This document shows, in pieces, positions 17,820 to 25,132 of a stretch of 64,000 nt of DNA (position 1 is the stretch's first letter; each line of letters opens with the position of its first letter). The translations under genes were made by a program, and so were the position numbers. Origin of the DNA: LSCE01 sp050485425. GTDB taxonomy: Bacteria; Pseudomonadota; Gammaproteobacteria; Nitrococcales; Aquisalimonadaceae. The notes beneath the pieces were generated by a model, which was not told where the DNA came from, did no database searches, and saw only the letters and a program-made list of their open reading frames with translations. The stretch is taken from the NCBI GenBank assembly GCA_050485425.1, contig JBJHBJ010000011.1, positions 1 through 64,000 of the forward strand, in the 5' to 3' direction.

Positions 17820-18299
17820 ATGAGTATCACGACCAAGGAACATGGACTACGTCCCGAGCAGTTGTTCGACGGGTTTTCCCGTTGGTCGGACAACTGGGCG
17901 AACAGCATGCAGGATGCCGAGCAGCGATTGCAGCGCTTTCAGCATGTGGCGGACGAGCTGAATAACGCCATTTATCGCACCTCCCTCAGCCAGATGGAGG
18001 AGCTGTTCACCACATTCACGCGTATGTCGGAACTGCTTAGTCGTGCGCGCGAGCCAGGCGAGCTGATCTCGGCTCAGCCAGAGGTGTTCAGATGCGTGGT
18101 GGAGGCCGCGGAGAGCAGCAACCGCCGCCTTCTGGAACTGGCCGCGGAAGTCCGCCATTGCGGTATCGAAATGATCGGCAATGACGACAGCGTACCCGGG
18201 ACGTCCGGCAAGGATCAGCGTGTGGAACGGGAACCGGCCGCTGCGAGCGGCGATGCAGCACGGAAAGCCGAGGAGTCGCGCACGATTGCTTCCGCCTGA
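17820..18299 (+). CDS. Phasin-like protein
   Basis: 159 residues, alpha-helical, no membrane segment. N-terminal PEQLFDGFSRWSDNWANSMQDAEQRLQRFQHVADELN and EEPGELISAQPEVFRCVVEAAE-like middle (here REPGELISAQPEVFRCVVEAAE) resemble phasin/PhaP-type proteins that coat polyhydroxyalkanoate granules. The C-terminal 30 residues are low-complexity and charged. Start at ATG 17820 with AGGAGA (17803-17808). It is divergent from the histidine kinase and convergent with the response regulator, suggesting it is a target of that pair. Phasin identity is by composition and motif, not proven; no PHA synthase is in the window. Confidence 0.65.
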   Translation: MSITTKEHGLRPEQLFDGFSRWSDNWANSMQDAEQRLQRFQHVADELNNAIYRTSLSQMEELFTTFTRMSELLSRAREPGELISAQPEVFRCVVEAAESSNRRLLELAAEVRHCGIEMIGNDDSVPGTSGKDQRVEREPAAASGDAARKAEESRTIASA

Positions 18300-18413
18300 G
18301 ACCCCGGGAAACAGGACTCGGGCGCGAACCTGAGAACGAAGGGAAACGTCGGGCAGGAAGTCCCGGCGTTCTCCCTCCGCCTGCAAAGACAACGAATCCG
18401 GCTCCGGACATGA

Positions 18414-18434
18414 GGAACGGATCAGCGCTTCCCC
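18414..18434 (+). repeat. Dispersed intergenic repeat, copy 2 (partial)
   Basis: GGAACGGATCAGCGCTTCCC retains the right half of the repeat; the GC-rich left arm is missing. It lies between the convergent phasin-like and response-regulator genes. Confidence 0.65.
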
Positions 18435-18443
18435 AACGTCAGG

Positions 18444-19073
18444 TTATTTGCGGGCCGGCCCACTGAGATCGGCGTAGCGCACCAGATCGTAGAGCGATTC
18501 CGCCTGCAGCTTGTCGAGGATGCGCCGGCGGTGCACTTCCACCGTGGAAATGGCGATTCCCAGTTCATCGGCGATGACCTTGTTGTAGTGCCCCATGGCC
18601 ACGAGCTGTAGCACCTGGCGTTCCCGTTCGGTCAATGTGGCCAGGCGCTTTCTCAGCGCTTCCAGTTCCCGGCGCCTCGCCAGTTCCTCGCGGCTTGCCA
18701 TCAGTCCGCGCTCCACCGCATCCAGCAGCCGGGCGGATTCGAAGGGCTTTTCGATGAAATCCAGGGCGCCCGCCTTCAGCGCACGCACCGCCATGCTGAC
18801 TTCGGCGTGGCCGGTCACCATGATGATCGGCATGAAGTAGCCCAGGTCTTTCATCCGCTGCTGCAGATCGAGCCCGCTGGGCCCCGGCATGCGCACGTCG
18901 AGGACGAGACATCCCGCGGCCTCGGGCGGGCAATCGGCCAGGAATGTACCGGCGTCCGGATAACATCGGACGTTGAGACCTCTGGATGCAAGCAAGGCGA
19001 CGATCGATTCCCTGACGTCCGCATTGTCTTCCACCACGTAGACGGTATCAGCGTGCCGCATCGCATCGCCCAT
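18444..19073 (-). CDS. FixJ-family response regulator
   Basis: 209 residues. Receiver domain with intact acidic pocket (VYVVEDNADV), phospho-acceptor Asp in CLVLDVRMPGPSG, Thr in IIMVTGHAEV and Lys in DFIEKPFE. A LuxR-type helix-turn-helix follows (LTERERQVLQLVAMGHYNKVIADELGIAISTVEVHRRRI). Likely phosphorylated by the PAS kinase at 16477-17607. The start is uncertain: GTG 19118, ATG 19073 and ATG 19061 are all in frame, and a 16-bp hairpin lies directly upstream of ATG 19073. The small gene upstream ends 46 bases before ATG 19073. Confidence 0.88.
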   Translation of the reverse strand: MGDAMRHADTVYVVEDNADVRESIVALLASRGLNVRCYPDAGTFLADCPPEAAGCLVLDVRMPGPSGLDLQQRMKDLGYFMPIIMVTGHAEVSMAVRALKAGALDFIEKPFESARLLDAVERGLMASREELARRRELEALRKRLATLTERERQVLQLVAMGHYNKVIADELGIAISTVEVHRRRILDKLQAESLYDLVRYADLSGPARK

Positions 19074-19074
19074 G

Positions 19075-19109
19075 CGGCCGCAGGCGAGCGGGGCGCTCGC
19101 CTGCGGCCG
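19075..19109 (-). promoter_or_regulatory. Perfect 16-bp GC hairpin at the response-regulator start
   Basis: Left arm CGGCCGCAGGCGAGCG (19075-19090) pairs perfectly with CGCTCGCCTGCGGCCG (19094-19109) around a GGG loop. It sits one base before ATG 19073 in the transcribed orientation. There is no T tract, so a classic intrinsic terminator is unlikely. It may limit translation initiation or delimit the small upstream gene. Confidence 0.7.
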
Positions 19110-19118
19110 GGGAGTCAC

Positions 19119-19265
19119 TCAACGTTTGCCATCGGCGGACTTCCTTTCCACCGCTCCCTGCAGGGCTCGAAAGGCAATCAGACTGGATTCGTTACTTCGG
19201 GCCCGGGACCAGTCCAGCGCACGGGCAAAGCGCAGCCATTCCTCAAAGGGGTTCTGGGTTCTCAT
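19119..19265 (-). CDS. Small conserved-looking protein, 48 residues
   Basis: Open frame MRTQNPFEEWLRFARAL to VERKSADGKR, preceded by a strong GAGGAG (19271-19276 on the complement) with 5-base spacing to ATG 19265. Composition is amphipathic and basic, with two Trp residues, no signal peptide and no membrane segment. It is immediately upstream of the FixJ-type regulator on the same strand, so probably co-transcribed. I do not recognise the family. A small regulatory or granule-associated peptide is possible given the phasin-like neighbour, but that is speculation. Confidence 0.6.
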   Translation of the reverse strand: MRTQNPFEEWLRFARALDWSRARSNESSLIAFRALQGAVERKSADGKR

Positions 19266-19391
19266 GTAGTCTCCTCGCGGTGTCGTTTCCCTGATGACAC
19301 GCGGCTTTCCCTATTATTGCCTACTCAACGATAGTTGTCGGATCGCCTGCGCAACCATCAATCTAGGCAGCGGACGAAAACGGGTAAATTC

Positions 19392-19420
19392 GGAAAAACC
19401 CCGGTCGGCCGGGGTTTTCC
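19392..19420. terminator. Strong inverted repeat, terminator-like
   Basis: GGAAAAACCCCGG (19392-19404) and CCGGGGTTTTCC (19409-19420) pair almost perfectly around TCGG. The A-rich and T-rich flanks make it terminator-like in both directions. It is unexpected between divergent genes, so it may end an upstream transcript or act as a barrier between the two promoters. Confidence 0.7.
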
Positions 19421-19436
19421 GCAACGTCGCCGATTC

Positions 19437-19468
19437 AGGAAAACGCTGATTCGTTCCCGCGTTCGCGC
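19437..19468 (-). repeat. Dispersed intergenic repeat, copy 3
   Basis: On the minus strand it reads GCGCGAACGCGGGAA then CGAATCAGCGTTTTCCT. Full-length copy, adjacent to the inverted repeat at 19392-19420. Confidence 0.75.
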
Positions 19469-19655
19469 TCATGCCCGGTTTTCGTGCGTGAGCCGGGGGC
19501 CTGGCGCCGCAGGTCGTGGTTCTGCAGCGGCGAACGTGCGCAGGGAACGGCGGCAAAACGGCAGCTGCTATAGTTGGGGAAAGTACGGCGTCATATCCAC
19601 GGGCCGGGCCGCGATCGGCGGCCGGTCCCTGCGCATATCCTGGCGAGGTTGGGGC

Positions 19656-20309
19656 ATGCGTGAGAAGGCGGAATCGCGGAATGCCACGTCTACGGTCTAT
19701 GTGATTGCTGCTGCGGGCAGGGAACTGGCCGCCTTCGATGCCCTGTTTTCCTCTGTTCACCTCCCGGTTGAATACTTCATCTCGGCCAGCGACGGCCTTC
19801 GTGAGCTGAGCCGTTTCCATCGTGGTTGTGTCGTGGTCGATACGACGGCTCCCGGTGTGAACGGCGTTGGGGTGCTGCGAGACCTGCGCCGCCGGGGTGC
19901 GCGCCTGCCGGTCATTCTGCTGTGCCCGCCGGGTGATGTGGCCGGTGCCGTCCATGCCATCAAGAGCGGCTGCGCCGATTACTTGGAGAAGCCCTATAGC
20001 GGGCAGATGTTGCTGGACAGCGTCTACAACGCCATGGAGGAGGACTGGCGGCAGGAGAAGGCGCGCAGCTCCAGGCGGGAGTTGTGGCGCAGGCTGGACG
20101 CATTGACGCCCCGCGAATGGGAGGTGCTGGTTCCGATGATTCGCGGGCGGTCCAACATCGAGATCGCGGCCAGCCTTGGCGTCAGCCCCAGAACAGTGGA
20201 GGTGTATCGCTCCCGGGTGATGTCCAAGACCGGGGCCGTGAATCTTCCCGAACTCATCCGTATCGCCATGCACCTGGACCTGCTGGCGGAAAACCGCCGC
20301 GGGAATTGA
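19656..20309 (+). CDS. LuxR-type response regulator with degenerate receiver domain
   Basis: 217 residues. Receiver-like domain at about 12-130 followed by a LuxR helix-turn-helix (LTPREWEVLVPMIRGRSNIEIAASLGVSPRTVEVYRSRV). D62 in CVVVDTTAPG and Lys in DYLEKPYS are kept. The N-terminal acidic pair is replaced (VYVIAAAGRE, residues 14-23) and the Thr/Ser position reads LLCPPG. It probably cannot bind Mg and be phosphorylated normally. Start at ATG 19656 with GAGG at 19645-19648. It ends 26 bases before a tandem UspA gene, likely in one operon. Confidence 0.85.
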   Translation: MREKAESRNATSTVYVIAAAGRELAAFDALFSSVHLPVEYFISASDGLRELSRFHRGCVVVDTTAPGVNGVGVLRDLRRRGARLPVILLCPPGDVAGAVHAIKSGCADYLEKPYSGQMLLDSVYNAMEEDWRQEKARSSRRELWRRLDALTPREWEVLVPMIRGRSNIEIAASLGVSPRTVEVYRSRVMSKTGAVNLPELIRIAMHLDLLAENRRGN

Positions 20310-20335
20310 TCCGTGCTTACTGAGGAGGGTGAGCC

Positions 20336-21169
20336 ATGCTTCAGTCGATCATGTTGGCTGTGGACGCTTCCGCCGAAGGGCGGCATGCCATCCGCAGTGC
20401 CGCCTACCTGGCGAGAGCGCTGAACGGGGCCGTTCATGCTGTCCATGTGCTGGACTCGCGCCTGGTATCCGTGGGTTACCACCTGGATGACGCGAATCCG
20501 CACGGCGTGGAGAGCCGGGTTCACCTGAACGAAGAGCTGAAGCACCGGCTCGAGAAGCAGGGAGACCAGCTGCTGCAATCCGTGCAGGAGGAACTGAACG
20601 CGCTCGATGTCCAGTGCCGGGTGGAGTTGCGCACGGGGATCCCGGCGGTGGAACTACTGGCGGCATCGGCGGACTGCGACATCATCGTCATGGGGCGTCG
20701 CGGCCAGTCCGCCGCCGCAGGGGACGAGAAAGCCCTGGGAGAGGTGGTGGAGCGCGTGTTGCGAACCGCGGCCCAGCCAGTGTTGCTGGCCGGGGAGGAC
20801 AGCGGGGAATTCCGTCGCGTGGTGCTGGGCTTTGACGGCTCCAGTCCCGCCCGGGAAGCCATGGTTTATGCCGCCGAGCTTTCACAACGGTTGCGTCTTC
20901 CGATGATCGCCGTGTCCGTCCACCGCGAGGAAGCGCTGGCGAGGAAGACACTGGAGGTGGTGCAGCACTATGCCGAGGCGCACAAGTTCGAGGTGGAGCT
21001 GGAGGTCCACAAGGGAGATCCGGTGGAAGTGCTGCTGGAAGTCGCGGAGGAAACCGATCTGCTGACCATCGGCGCCTTCGGCGACGGCAGGGTGCGGGAG
21101 TGGCTGCTGGGCTCCACCACCGAAGCCATCCTGCGCGCGGCCAGACAGCCGGTGCTGCTGCACCGTTGA
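20336..21169 (+). CDS. Tandem universal stress protein
   Basis: 277 residues made of two UspA domains: about 1-145 (MLQSIMLAVDASAEGRHAIRSA ... IIVMGRRGQSAAAGDEKALGEVVERVLRTAAQPVLL) and about 155-277 (VVLGFDGSSPAREAMVYAAE ... LTIGAFGDGRVREWLLGSTTEAILRAARQPVLL). Both have the G-x2-G-x8-9-G-S/T-like ATP-binding region in modified form; the second keeps GAFG...GSTT. Cytosolic stress protein, role unspecified. GAGGAGG precedes the ATG. Likely co-transcribed with the upstream LuxR-type regulator. Confidence 0.9.
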   Translation: MLQSIMLAVDASAEGRHAIRSAAYLARALNGAVHAVHVLDSRLVSVGYHLDDANPHGVESRVHLNEELKHRLEKQGDQLLQSVQEELNALDVQCRVELRTGIPAVELLAASADCDIIVMGRRGQSAAAGDEKALGEVVERVLRTAAQPVLLAGEDSGEFRRVVLGFDGSSPAREAMVYAAELSQRLRLPMIAVSVHREEALARKTLEVVQHYAEAHKFEVELEVHKGDPVEVLLEVAEETDLLTIGAFGDGRVREWLLGSTTEAILRAARQPVLLHR

Positions 21170-21188
21170 CGCAGCAGCCCCGGTCTTG

Positions 21189-21227
21189 CCGACCGTCCTG
21201 CTGGTGTTGCGCCAGTCGGACGGTCGG
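21189..21227. terminator. Bidirectional terminator hairpin between usp and ybaK-like genes
   Basis: CCGACCGTCC (21189-21198) pairs with GGACGGTCGG (21218-21227); an inner CTGG/CCAG stem extends it. It lies between two convergent genes. Confidence 0.75.
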
Positions 21228-21229
21228 TA

Positions 21230-21700
21230 CTACATATGCCTGCTGAAGTGGCCGTGTTCGGCGTTGGCCATCAGTCTGGAGAAATCGCTGCCGCGCATGT
21301 GGATCAGCGTTTCGTGGTCGCCGGCCTCGAAATAGATGTCCGGCTGTTCCAGCAGCGCGTCGTCCACGCAGACCGGGATGCCGTAGGCCTGCCCGAGTGG
21401 CGGCAGGGCGCCGACGTCACAGTCGCTGAAGCTCTCCATGATTTCCTCTTCCTGGGCCAGCCCCAGGCGCTCATGAAGCATGTGCGAGAGTTTGCCCAGA
21501 TCCGTCTTGCACGTGGCCGGAACCACTGCGACCCGATAGCCGGAATCGCATTTGATGAAGACGGCTTTTGCCAGTTGGTCGCCGGCAACGTGGGCCTGCT
21601 GGGCGACCCTGTTACTGGTTACCTCCCGCGGGTGCCGGACCTCTTCGTAGTCGATGTCCCGGCTTCTCAGGTATTCCCGTAGAGTCATTGCCATGGCCAT
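21230..21700 (-). CDS. YbaK/EbsC-family aminoacyl-tRNA editing protein
   Basis: 156 residues forming a single YbaK/prolyl-tRNA-editing domain. Key segments: LREYLRSRDIDYEEVRHP, GDQLAKAVFIKCDSGYRVAVVPA (with the family Lys in AKAVFIK), SDCDVGALPPLGQAYGIPVCVDD and HETLIHMRGSDF. Such free-standing proteins deacylate mischarged tRNAs in the cytosol. The ATG at 21700 is preceded by AGGAGG on the complement (near 21708-21713). The exact editing substrate (Ala-, Cys- or other mischarged tRNA) cannot be told. Confidence 0.88.
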   Translation of the reverse strand: MAMAMTLREYLRSRDIDYEEVRHPREVTSNRVAQQAHVAGDQLAKAVFIKCDSGYRVAVVPATCKTDLGKLSHMLHERLGLAQEEEIMESFSDCDVGALPPLGQAYGIPVCVDDALLEQPDIYFEAGDHETLIHMRGSDFSRLMANAEHGHFSRHM

Positions 21701-21720
21701 GGTACTACCTCCTCTGCGAC

Positions 21721-21750
21721 GCGAGCGCGGGAATGGATCAGCGCCTCCCT
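21721..21750 (+). repeat. Dispersed intergenic repeat, copy 4
   Basis: GCGAGCGCGGGAAT then GGATCAGCGCCTCCCT, in the divergent region between the ybaK-like and hsp20-like genes. Full-length copy. Confidence 0.75.
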
Positions 21751-21879
21751 GGGAACCATGTCAGATCTGCTATCTCAAAGCGTAGACCAACTCGTTCGCG
21801 CTGCCTCCCTTGGAAGAGCGCCCGGCAGCACCTATCTTCAGACAATGTCTGCTGGTATCCCGAGTCGTCCGGAGGCCCT

Positions 21880-22281
21880 ATGCCGTCGCGTGATCTGGAG
21901 CGTCTGATGTGGGCGGAAGCCTGCGAAATGCTGGACCGTGCCGAACGGCTGCACCGGCAGTTCTACCGTCCCCGCCGACCTTCCCAGGTGTCCAGTTGGG
22001 AGCCGCCGATGGATATCTACGAAGTCAGCGATGGCCTGTGGCTGGTGATTGCCATGCCTGGCGCGACCGGCGACACCATCGAGGTCGCGGTCGACGACGG
22101 TGAACTGGTGGTCAGCGCCGAGCGGCGACTTCCGGCCGCCGCGCTGGGTGCAACCGTGCGCAGGCTCGAGCTTCCTTATGGTCGGTTCGAGCGCCGCCTG
22201 CCCCTCCCGCCCGGCAACTACACGCTGCAGGAGCGGGAATGGATGGACGGCTGTCTGTATCTCGGATTGCGGTTTGCATGA
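21880..22281 (+). CDS. Hsp20/alpha-crystallin-family small chaperone
   Basis: 133 residues. An N-terminal helical part (1-40) is followed by an alpha-crystallin domain (PPMDIYEVSDGLWLVIAMPGATGDTIEVAVDDGELVVSAERR) and the ELPYGRFERRLPLP strand. The C-terminal I-x-I tail is absent, so large oligomers may not form. Start at ATG 21880 with GGAGG at 21871-21875. It ends 12 bases before lon, so the two heat-shock functions (holding and degradation of misfolded protein) are co-expressed. Confidence 0.88.
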   Translation: MPSRDLERLMWAEACEMLDRAERLHRQFYRPRRPSQVSSWEPPMDIYEVSDGLWLVIAMPGATGDTIEVAVDDGELVVSAERRLPAAALGATVRRLELPYGRFERRLPLPPGNYTLQEREWMDGCLYLGLRFA

Positions 22282-22293
22282 GCAGGGGGCGAC

Positions 22294-24693
22294 ATGAGCG
22301 ATAACGGACACGACCGCACGCCTGAACACGCATCCGTCTCGAAACTCCCGGATGACGTGCTGATCATCATACCTGTACGCAATACCGTGCTATTCCCGGA
22401 ACTGGTGTTGCCGATCACCGTGGGCAGGCCGAAATCGCTGGCAGGCGCCCAGGAAGCGGTCAAGCACGGCCGTTCCGTGGGGCTGCTGCTGCAGAAGGAT
22501 CCTGAGGTGGGCGATCCCGGGCCCACCGATCTCCATCGTGTGGGCACCATGGCCAACGTGCTGCGCTATGTGACCGGCGAGGACGGCGACCATCACCTGG
22601 TGTGTCACGGTCAGGAGCGCTTCCGCGTGCTGGATTTCCTGCCCGGTTATCCGTTCCTGCTCGCCCGCGTGGAACATGTCCACGAACGGGAGCGGCATGA
22701 TCAGGAGATCGAGGCGCGCATGCTCACGCTGCGGGAGCGGGCGCTGGAAGCCCTGAGCCTGCTGCCGCAGACGCCCGATGAACTCACCCGTGCCATCCGT
22801 GCCATCGAACAGCCTGCACTGATGGCGGACACGATCGCCGGCTATCTGGATCTGAAGGCGCACGAGAAGCAGGGCATCCTGGAGCTGGTCGATCTCAAGG
22901 CACGCATGGACAAAGTGCAGAGTTACCTGGATTACCGTGTGGAAGTGCTGAAACTCTCGCAAAAGATCAGCCAGCGTACCCAGGAGACCATGAGCGAGCG
23001 CCAGCGGGAGGCCGTCCTGCGTGAGCAGCTCCGTTCCATCCAGCAGGAGCTGGGCGAGGGTGATGAGAAGGGCGAGGAGATTCGTGAGCTGGAGGAGCGG
23101 ATCGCCGAGGCCGGTATGCCGGAGGAGGTGGAAGAGCACGCGCGCAAGGAGCTCAAGCGTCTGGAGCGTATGCCGGAAGGTGCCGCCGAGTACTCCATGT
23201 CACGCACCTACATGGACTGGTTGCTGGAGCTTCCCTGGTCGAAGCTCAGCGAGGAGCATATCGACATCCAGCGGGCGCGGGAGATCCTGGATGCCGACCA
23301 CTATGGCCTGGAGCGCATCAAGAAACGCATCCTGGAGCACCTGGCCGTGCACAAGCTGAATCCGGAGGGCAAGAGCCCGATTCTGTGCTTCGTCGGCCCG
23401 CCAGGCGTCGGCAAGACGTCGCTGGGCCAGAGCATTGCCCGTGCCATGGGCCGGGAGTTCGCGCGTGCCAGCATGGGCGGCGTGCACGACGAGGCGGAAG
23501 TCCGCGGCCACCGGCGTACCTACATCGGCGCACTGCCCGGCAACGTCATCCAGGGCATCCGCAAGGCCGGTACCCGCAATCCGGTATTCATGCTGGATGA
23601 GATGGACAAGCTTGGTGCGGGTATCCAGGGGGATCCTTCGGCGGCACTGCTGGAAGTGCTGGACCCCGAGCAGAACAATACCTTCCGGGACAACTACCTG
23701 GGCGTGCCATTCGACCTGAGCCGGGTGATGTTCATCGGCACCGCCAACGTGCTGGATCAGATCCCGGGCCCGCTCCGGGACCGCATGGAAGTGATCGAAT
23801 TGCCGGGCTATACCGAGGACGAGAAAGTGGAGATCGCTCGCCGCTACCTGGTCCGTCGGCAGCGGGAAGCGGCTGGCCTCACCGAGCAACAGTTCTCGGT
23901 GACCGATCAGGCGTTGCATCGCATTGTGGCCGAGTACACGCGTGAAGCCGGCGTGCGCAGCCTGGATCGGCTGATCGGCACCGTGGTGCGCAACGTCGCC
24001 GTGCGGATCGCCGAAGGCACCATCGAGTCTGCCACGGTAGACGCCGACGACCTGCAGGAACCGCTGGGTCCGCCGCGGTTCGAGAACGAGGTGGCCATGC
24101 GTACCAGCGTTCCGGGTGTTGCCACCGGTCTGGCCTGGACGCCGGTCGGGGGCGATATCCTGTTCATCGAGGCCAGCCAGTCCCCCGGCAACGGCAAGCT
24201 GATCCTCACCGGTCAGTTGGGCGAGGTGATGAAGGAAAGCGCCCAGGCGGCATTGAGTCTGGTCAAGGCTCGAGCCGCGGAATGGGGTATCGACCCGGAG
24301 CAGGTGTCGAAGTCCGACATCCATGTACATGTGCCGGCCGGCGCCATTCCCAAGGACGGGCCGAGTGCCGGCACCGCCATGTTTACAGCCCTGCTGTCGC
24401 TGCTGACCGACCGTTGTGTACGCGAGGACGTCGCCATGACCGGGGAAATCACGCTGCGGGGCCTGGTGCTGCCGGTGGGCGGTATCAAGGAGAAGGTGCT
24501 TGCCGCGCATCGTGCCGGTATTCACACCGTGCTGCTGCCGGCGAGGAACCGCAAGGACTGGGACGAGATTCCCGAGAACGCGCGGGAGCAACTGGATTTC
24601 CACTGGATCGAACGGGTGGAGGAACTGACCAACCTGTCGCTGACCAGCGAGGCCGGGTGCCGGGAGCGAAAGGCGGTGCAGGGAAAGCAGTAG
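22294..24693 (+). CDS. lon: ATP-dependent Lon protease
   Basis: 799 residues, normal for bacterial Lon. N-terminal substrate-binding domain (about 15-215), coiled-coil (about 220-270), AAA+ domain with Walker A GPPGVGKTSLG and Walker B PVFMLDEMDKLG, and C-terminal protease domain with the catalytic Ser in PKDGPSAGTAMFTALLSLL and Lys in GGIKEKVLAAHRAG. Cytosolic quality-control and regulatory protease. Co-transcribed with the hsp20 gene. It may be a second Lon of the genome (short C-terminus, stress-gene context); that would need the rest of the genome. Confidence 0.95.
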   Translation: MSDNGHDRTPEHASVSKLPDDVLIIIPVRNTVLFPELVLPITVGRPKSLAGAQEAVKHGRSVGLLLQKDPEVGDPGPTDLHRVGTMANVLRYVTGEDGDHHLVCHGQERFRVLDFLPGYPFLLARVEHVHERERHDQEIEARMLTLRERALEALSLLPQTPDELTRAIRAIEQPALMADTIAGYLDLKAHEKQGILELVDLKARMDKVQSYLDYRVEVLKLSQKISQRTQETMSERQREAVLREQLRSIQQELGEGDEKGEEIRELEERIAEAGMPEEVEEHARKELKRLERMPEGAAEYSMSRTYMDWLLELPWSKLSEEHIDIQRAREILDADHYGLERIKKRILEHLAVHKLNPEGKSPILCFVGPPGVGKTSLGQSIARAMGREFARASMGGVHDEAEVRGHRRTYIGALPGNVIQGIRKAGTRNPVFMLDEMDKLGAGIQGDPSAALLEVLDPEQNNTFRDNYLGVPFDLSRVMFIGTANVLDQIPGPLRDRMEVIELPGYTEDEKVEIARRYLVRRQREAAGLTEQQFSVTDQALHRIVAEYTREAGVRSLDRLIGTVVRNVAVRIAEGTIESATVDADDLQEPLGPPRFENEVAMRTSVPGVATGLAWTPVGGDILFIEASQSPGNGKLILTGQLGEVMKESAQAALSLVKARAAEWGIDPEQVSKSDIHVHVPAGAIPKDGPSAGTAMFTALLSLLTDRCVREDVAMTGEITLRGLVLPVGGIKEKVLAAHRAGIHTVLLPARNRKDWDEIPENAREQLDFHWIERVEELTNLSLTSEAGCRERKAVQGKQ

Positions 24694-24718
24694 CAGGGCC
24701 CGGTCGGTGCGGGCCCTG
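24694..24718. terminator. Terminator hairpin after lon
   Basis: CAGGGCCCG (24694-24702) pairs with CGGGCCCTG (24710-24718), starting at the base after the lon stop. It separates lon from the convergent FHA gene. Confidence 0.8.
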
Positions 24719-24759
24719 TCCGGGGGGTAAGGGAAACCCCTCCCCCGGGCCGGTGCCGT

Positions 24760-25116
24760 TCACTCCCCGCCGGGCAGGATGTAGGCAGTCCGCTCCATGC
24801 CCGGCCGGGTATCATCCATCAGCTTGAACGTGTTCCAGCCGATGCGGATCTCGTCGGTGGGCTGCAACTGGACCCGCTGTATTCGGCTGCCGTTCACCAA
24901 TGTCCCGTTGGTGCTGTCCAGATCCCGCAGGAAGTAGTCGTTGACCCCTTCCAGATAGTTGTTGCGGACGCGTTCCACCACGGCATGGTGGCTGCTTACG
25001 GCCAGATCGTCGATACGGACCTGGTTGTCGGCAGCCCGGCCGATCCGGGTTTCCGCTGCATTCAGTTCGAAATGCTGGACGATGACGCCGTCAACGATTA
25101 AAGCCAGGGATGCCAT
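24760..25116 (-). CDS. FHA-domain protein
   Basis: 118 residues, almost entirely one forkhead-associated domain. Phosphothreonine-binding features: ETRIGRAADNQVRIDDLAVSSHHAVVE (Gly-Arg, Ser-x-x-His) and YFLRDLDSTNGTLVNG (Asn-Gly). Last gene of a kinase-phosphatase-FHA operon, so it likely reads phosphothreonine marks made by the kinase at 25900. Start at ATG 25116; GTG 25128 is an alternative. The gap to the phosphatase gene is only 16 bases. Confidence 0.88.
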   Translation of the reverse strand: MASLALIVDGVIVQHFELNAAETRIGRAADNQVRIDDLAVSSHHAVVERVRNNYLEGVNDYFLRDLDSTNGTLVNGSRIQRVQLQPTDEIRIGWNTFKLMDDTRPGMERTAYILPGGE

Positions 25117-25132
25117 AGTGTCGTGCACTCCA

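Larger units (their letters stand above)
19266..19655. other. Intergenic region between divergent regulator genes
   Basis: About 390 bases. Besides the hairpin at 19392-19420 and a repeat copy at 19437-19468, it must contain divergent promoters for the 48-residue protein and the LuxR-type regulator. No convincing gene is seen; the in-frame extension of the regulator upstream of 19656 lacks a ribosome site and any domain. Confidence 0.55.

Noticed and set aside
19335..19655. An N-terminal extension of the LuxR-type regulator upstream of ATG 19656
   Set aside because: It would read through the inverted repeat and a dispersed-repeat copy, adds only Arg/Gly-rich sequence, and a ribosome site (GAGG) fits ATG 19656.
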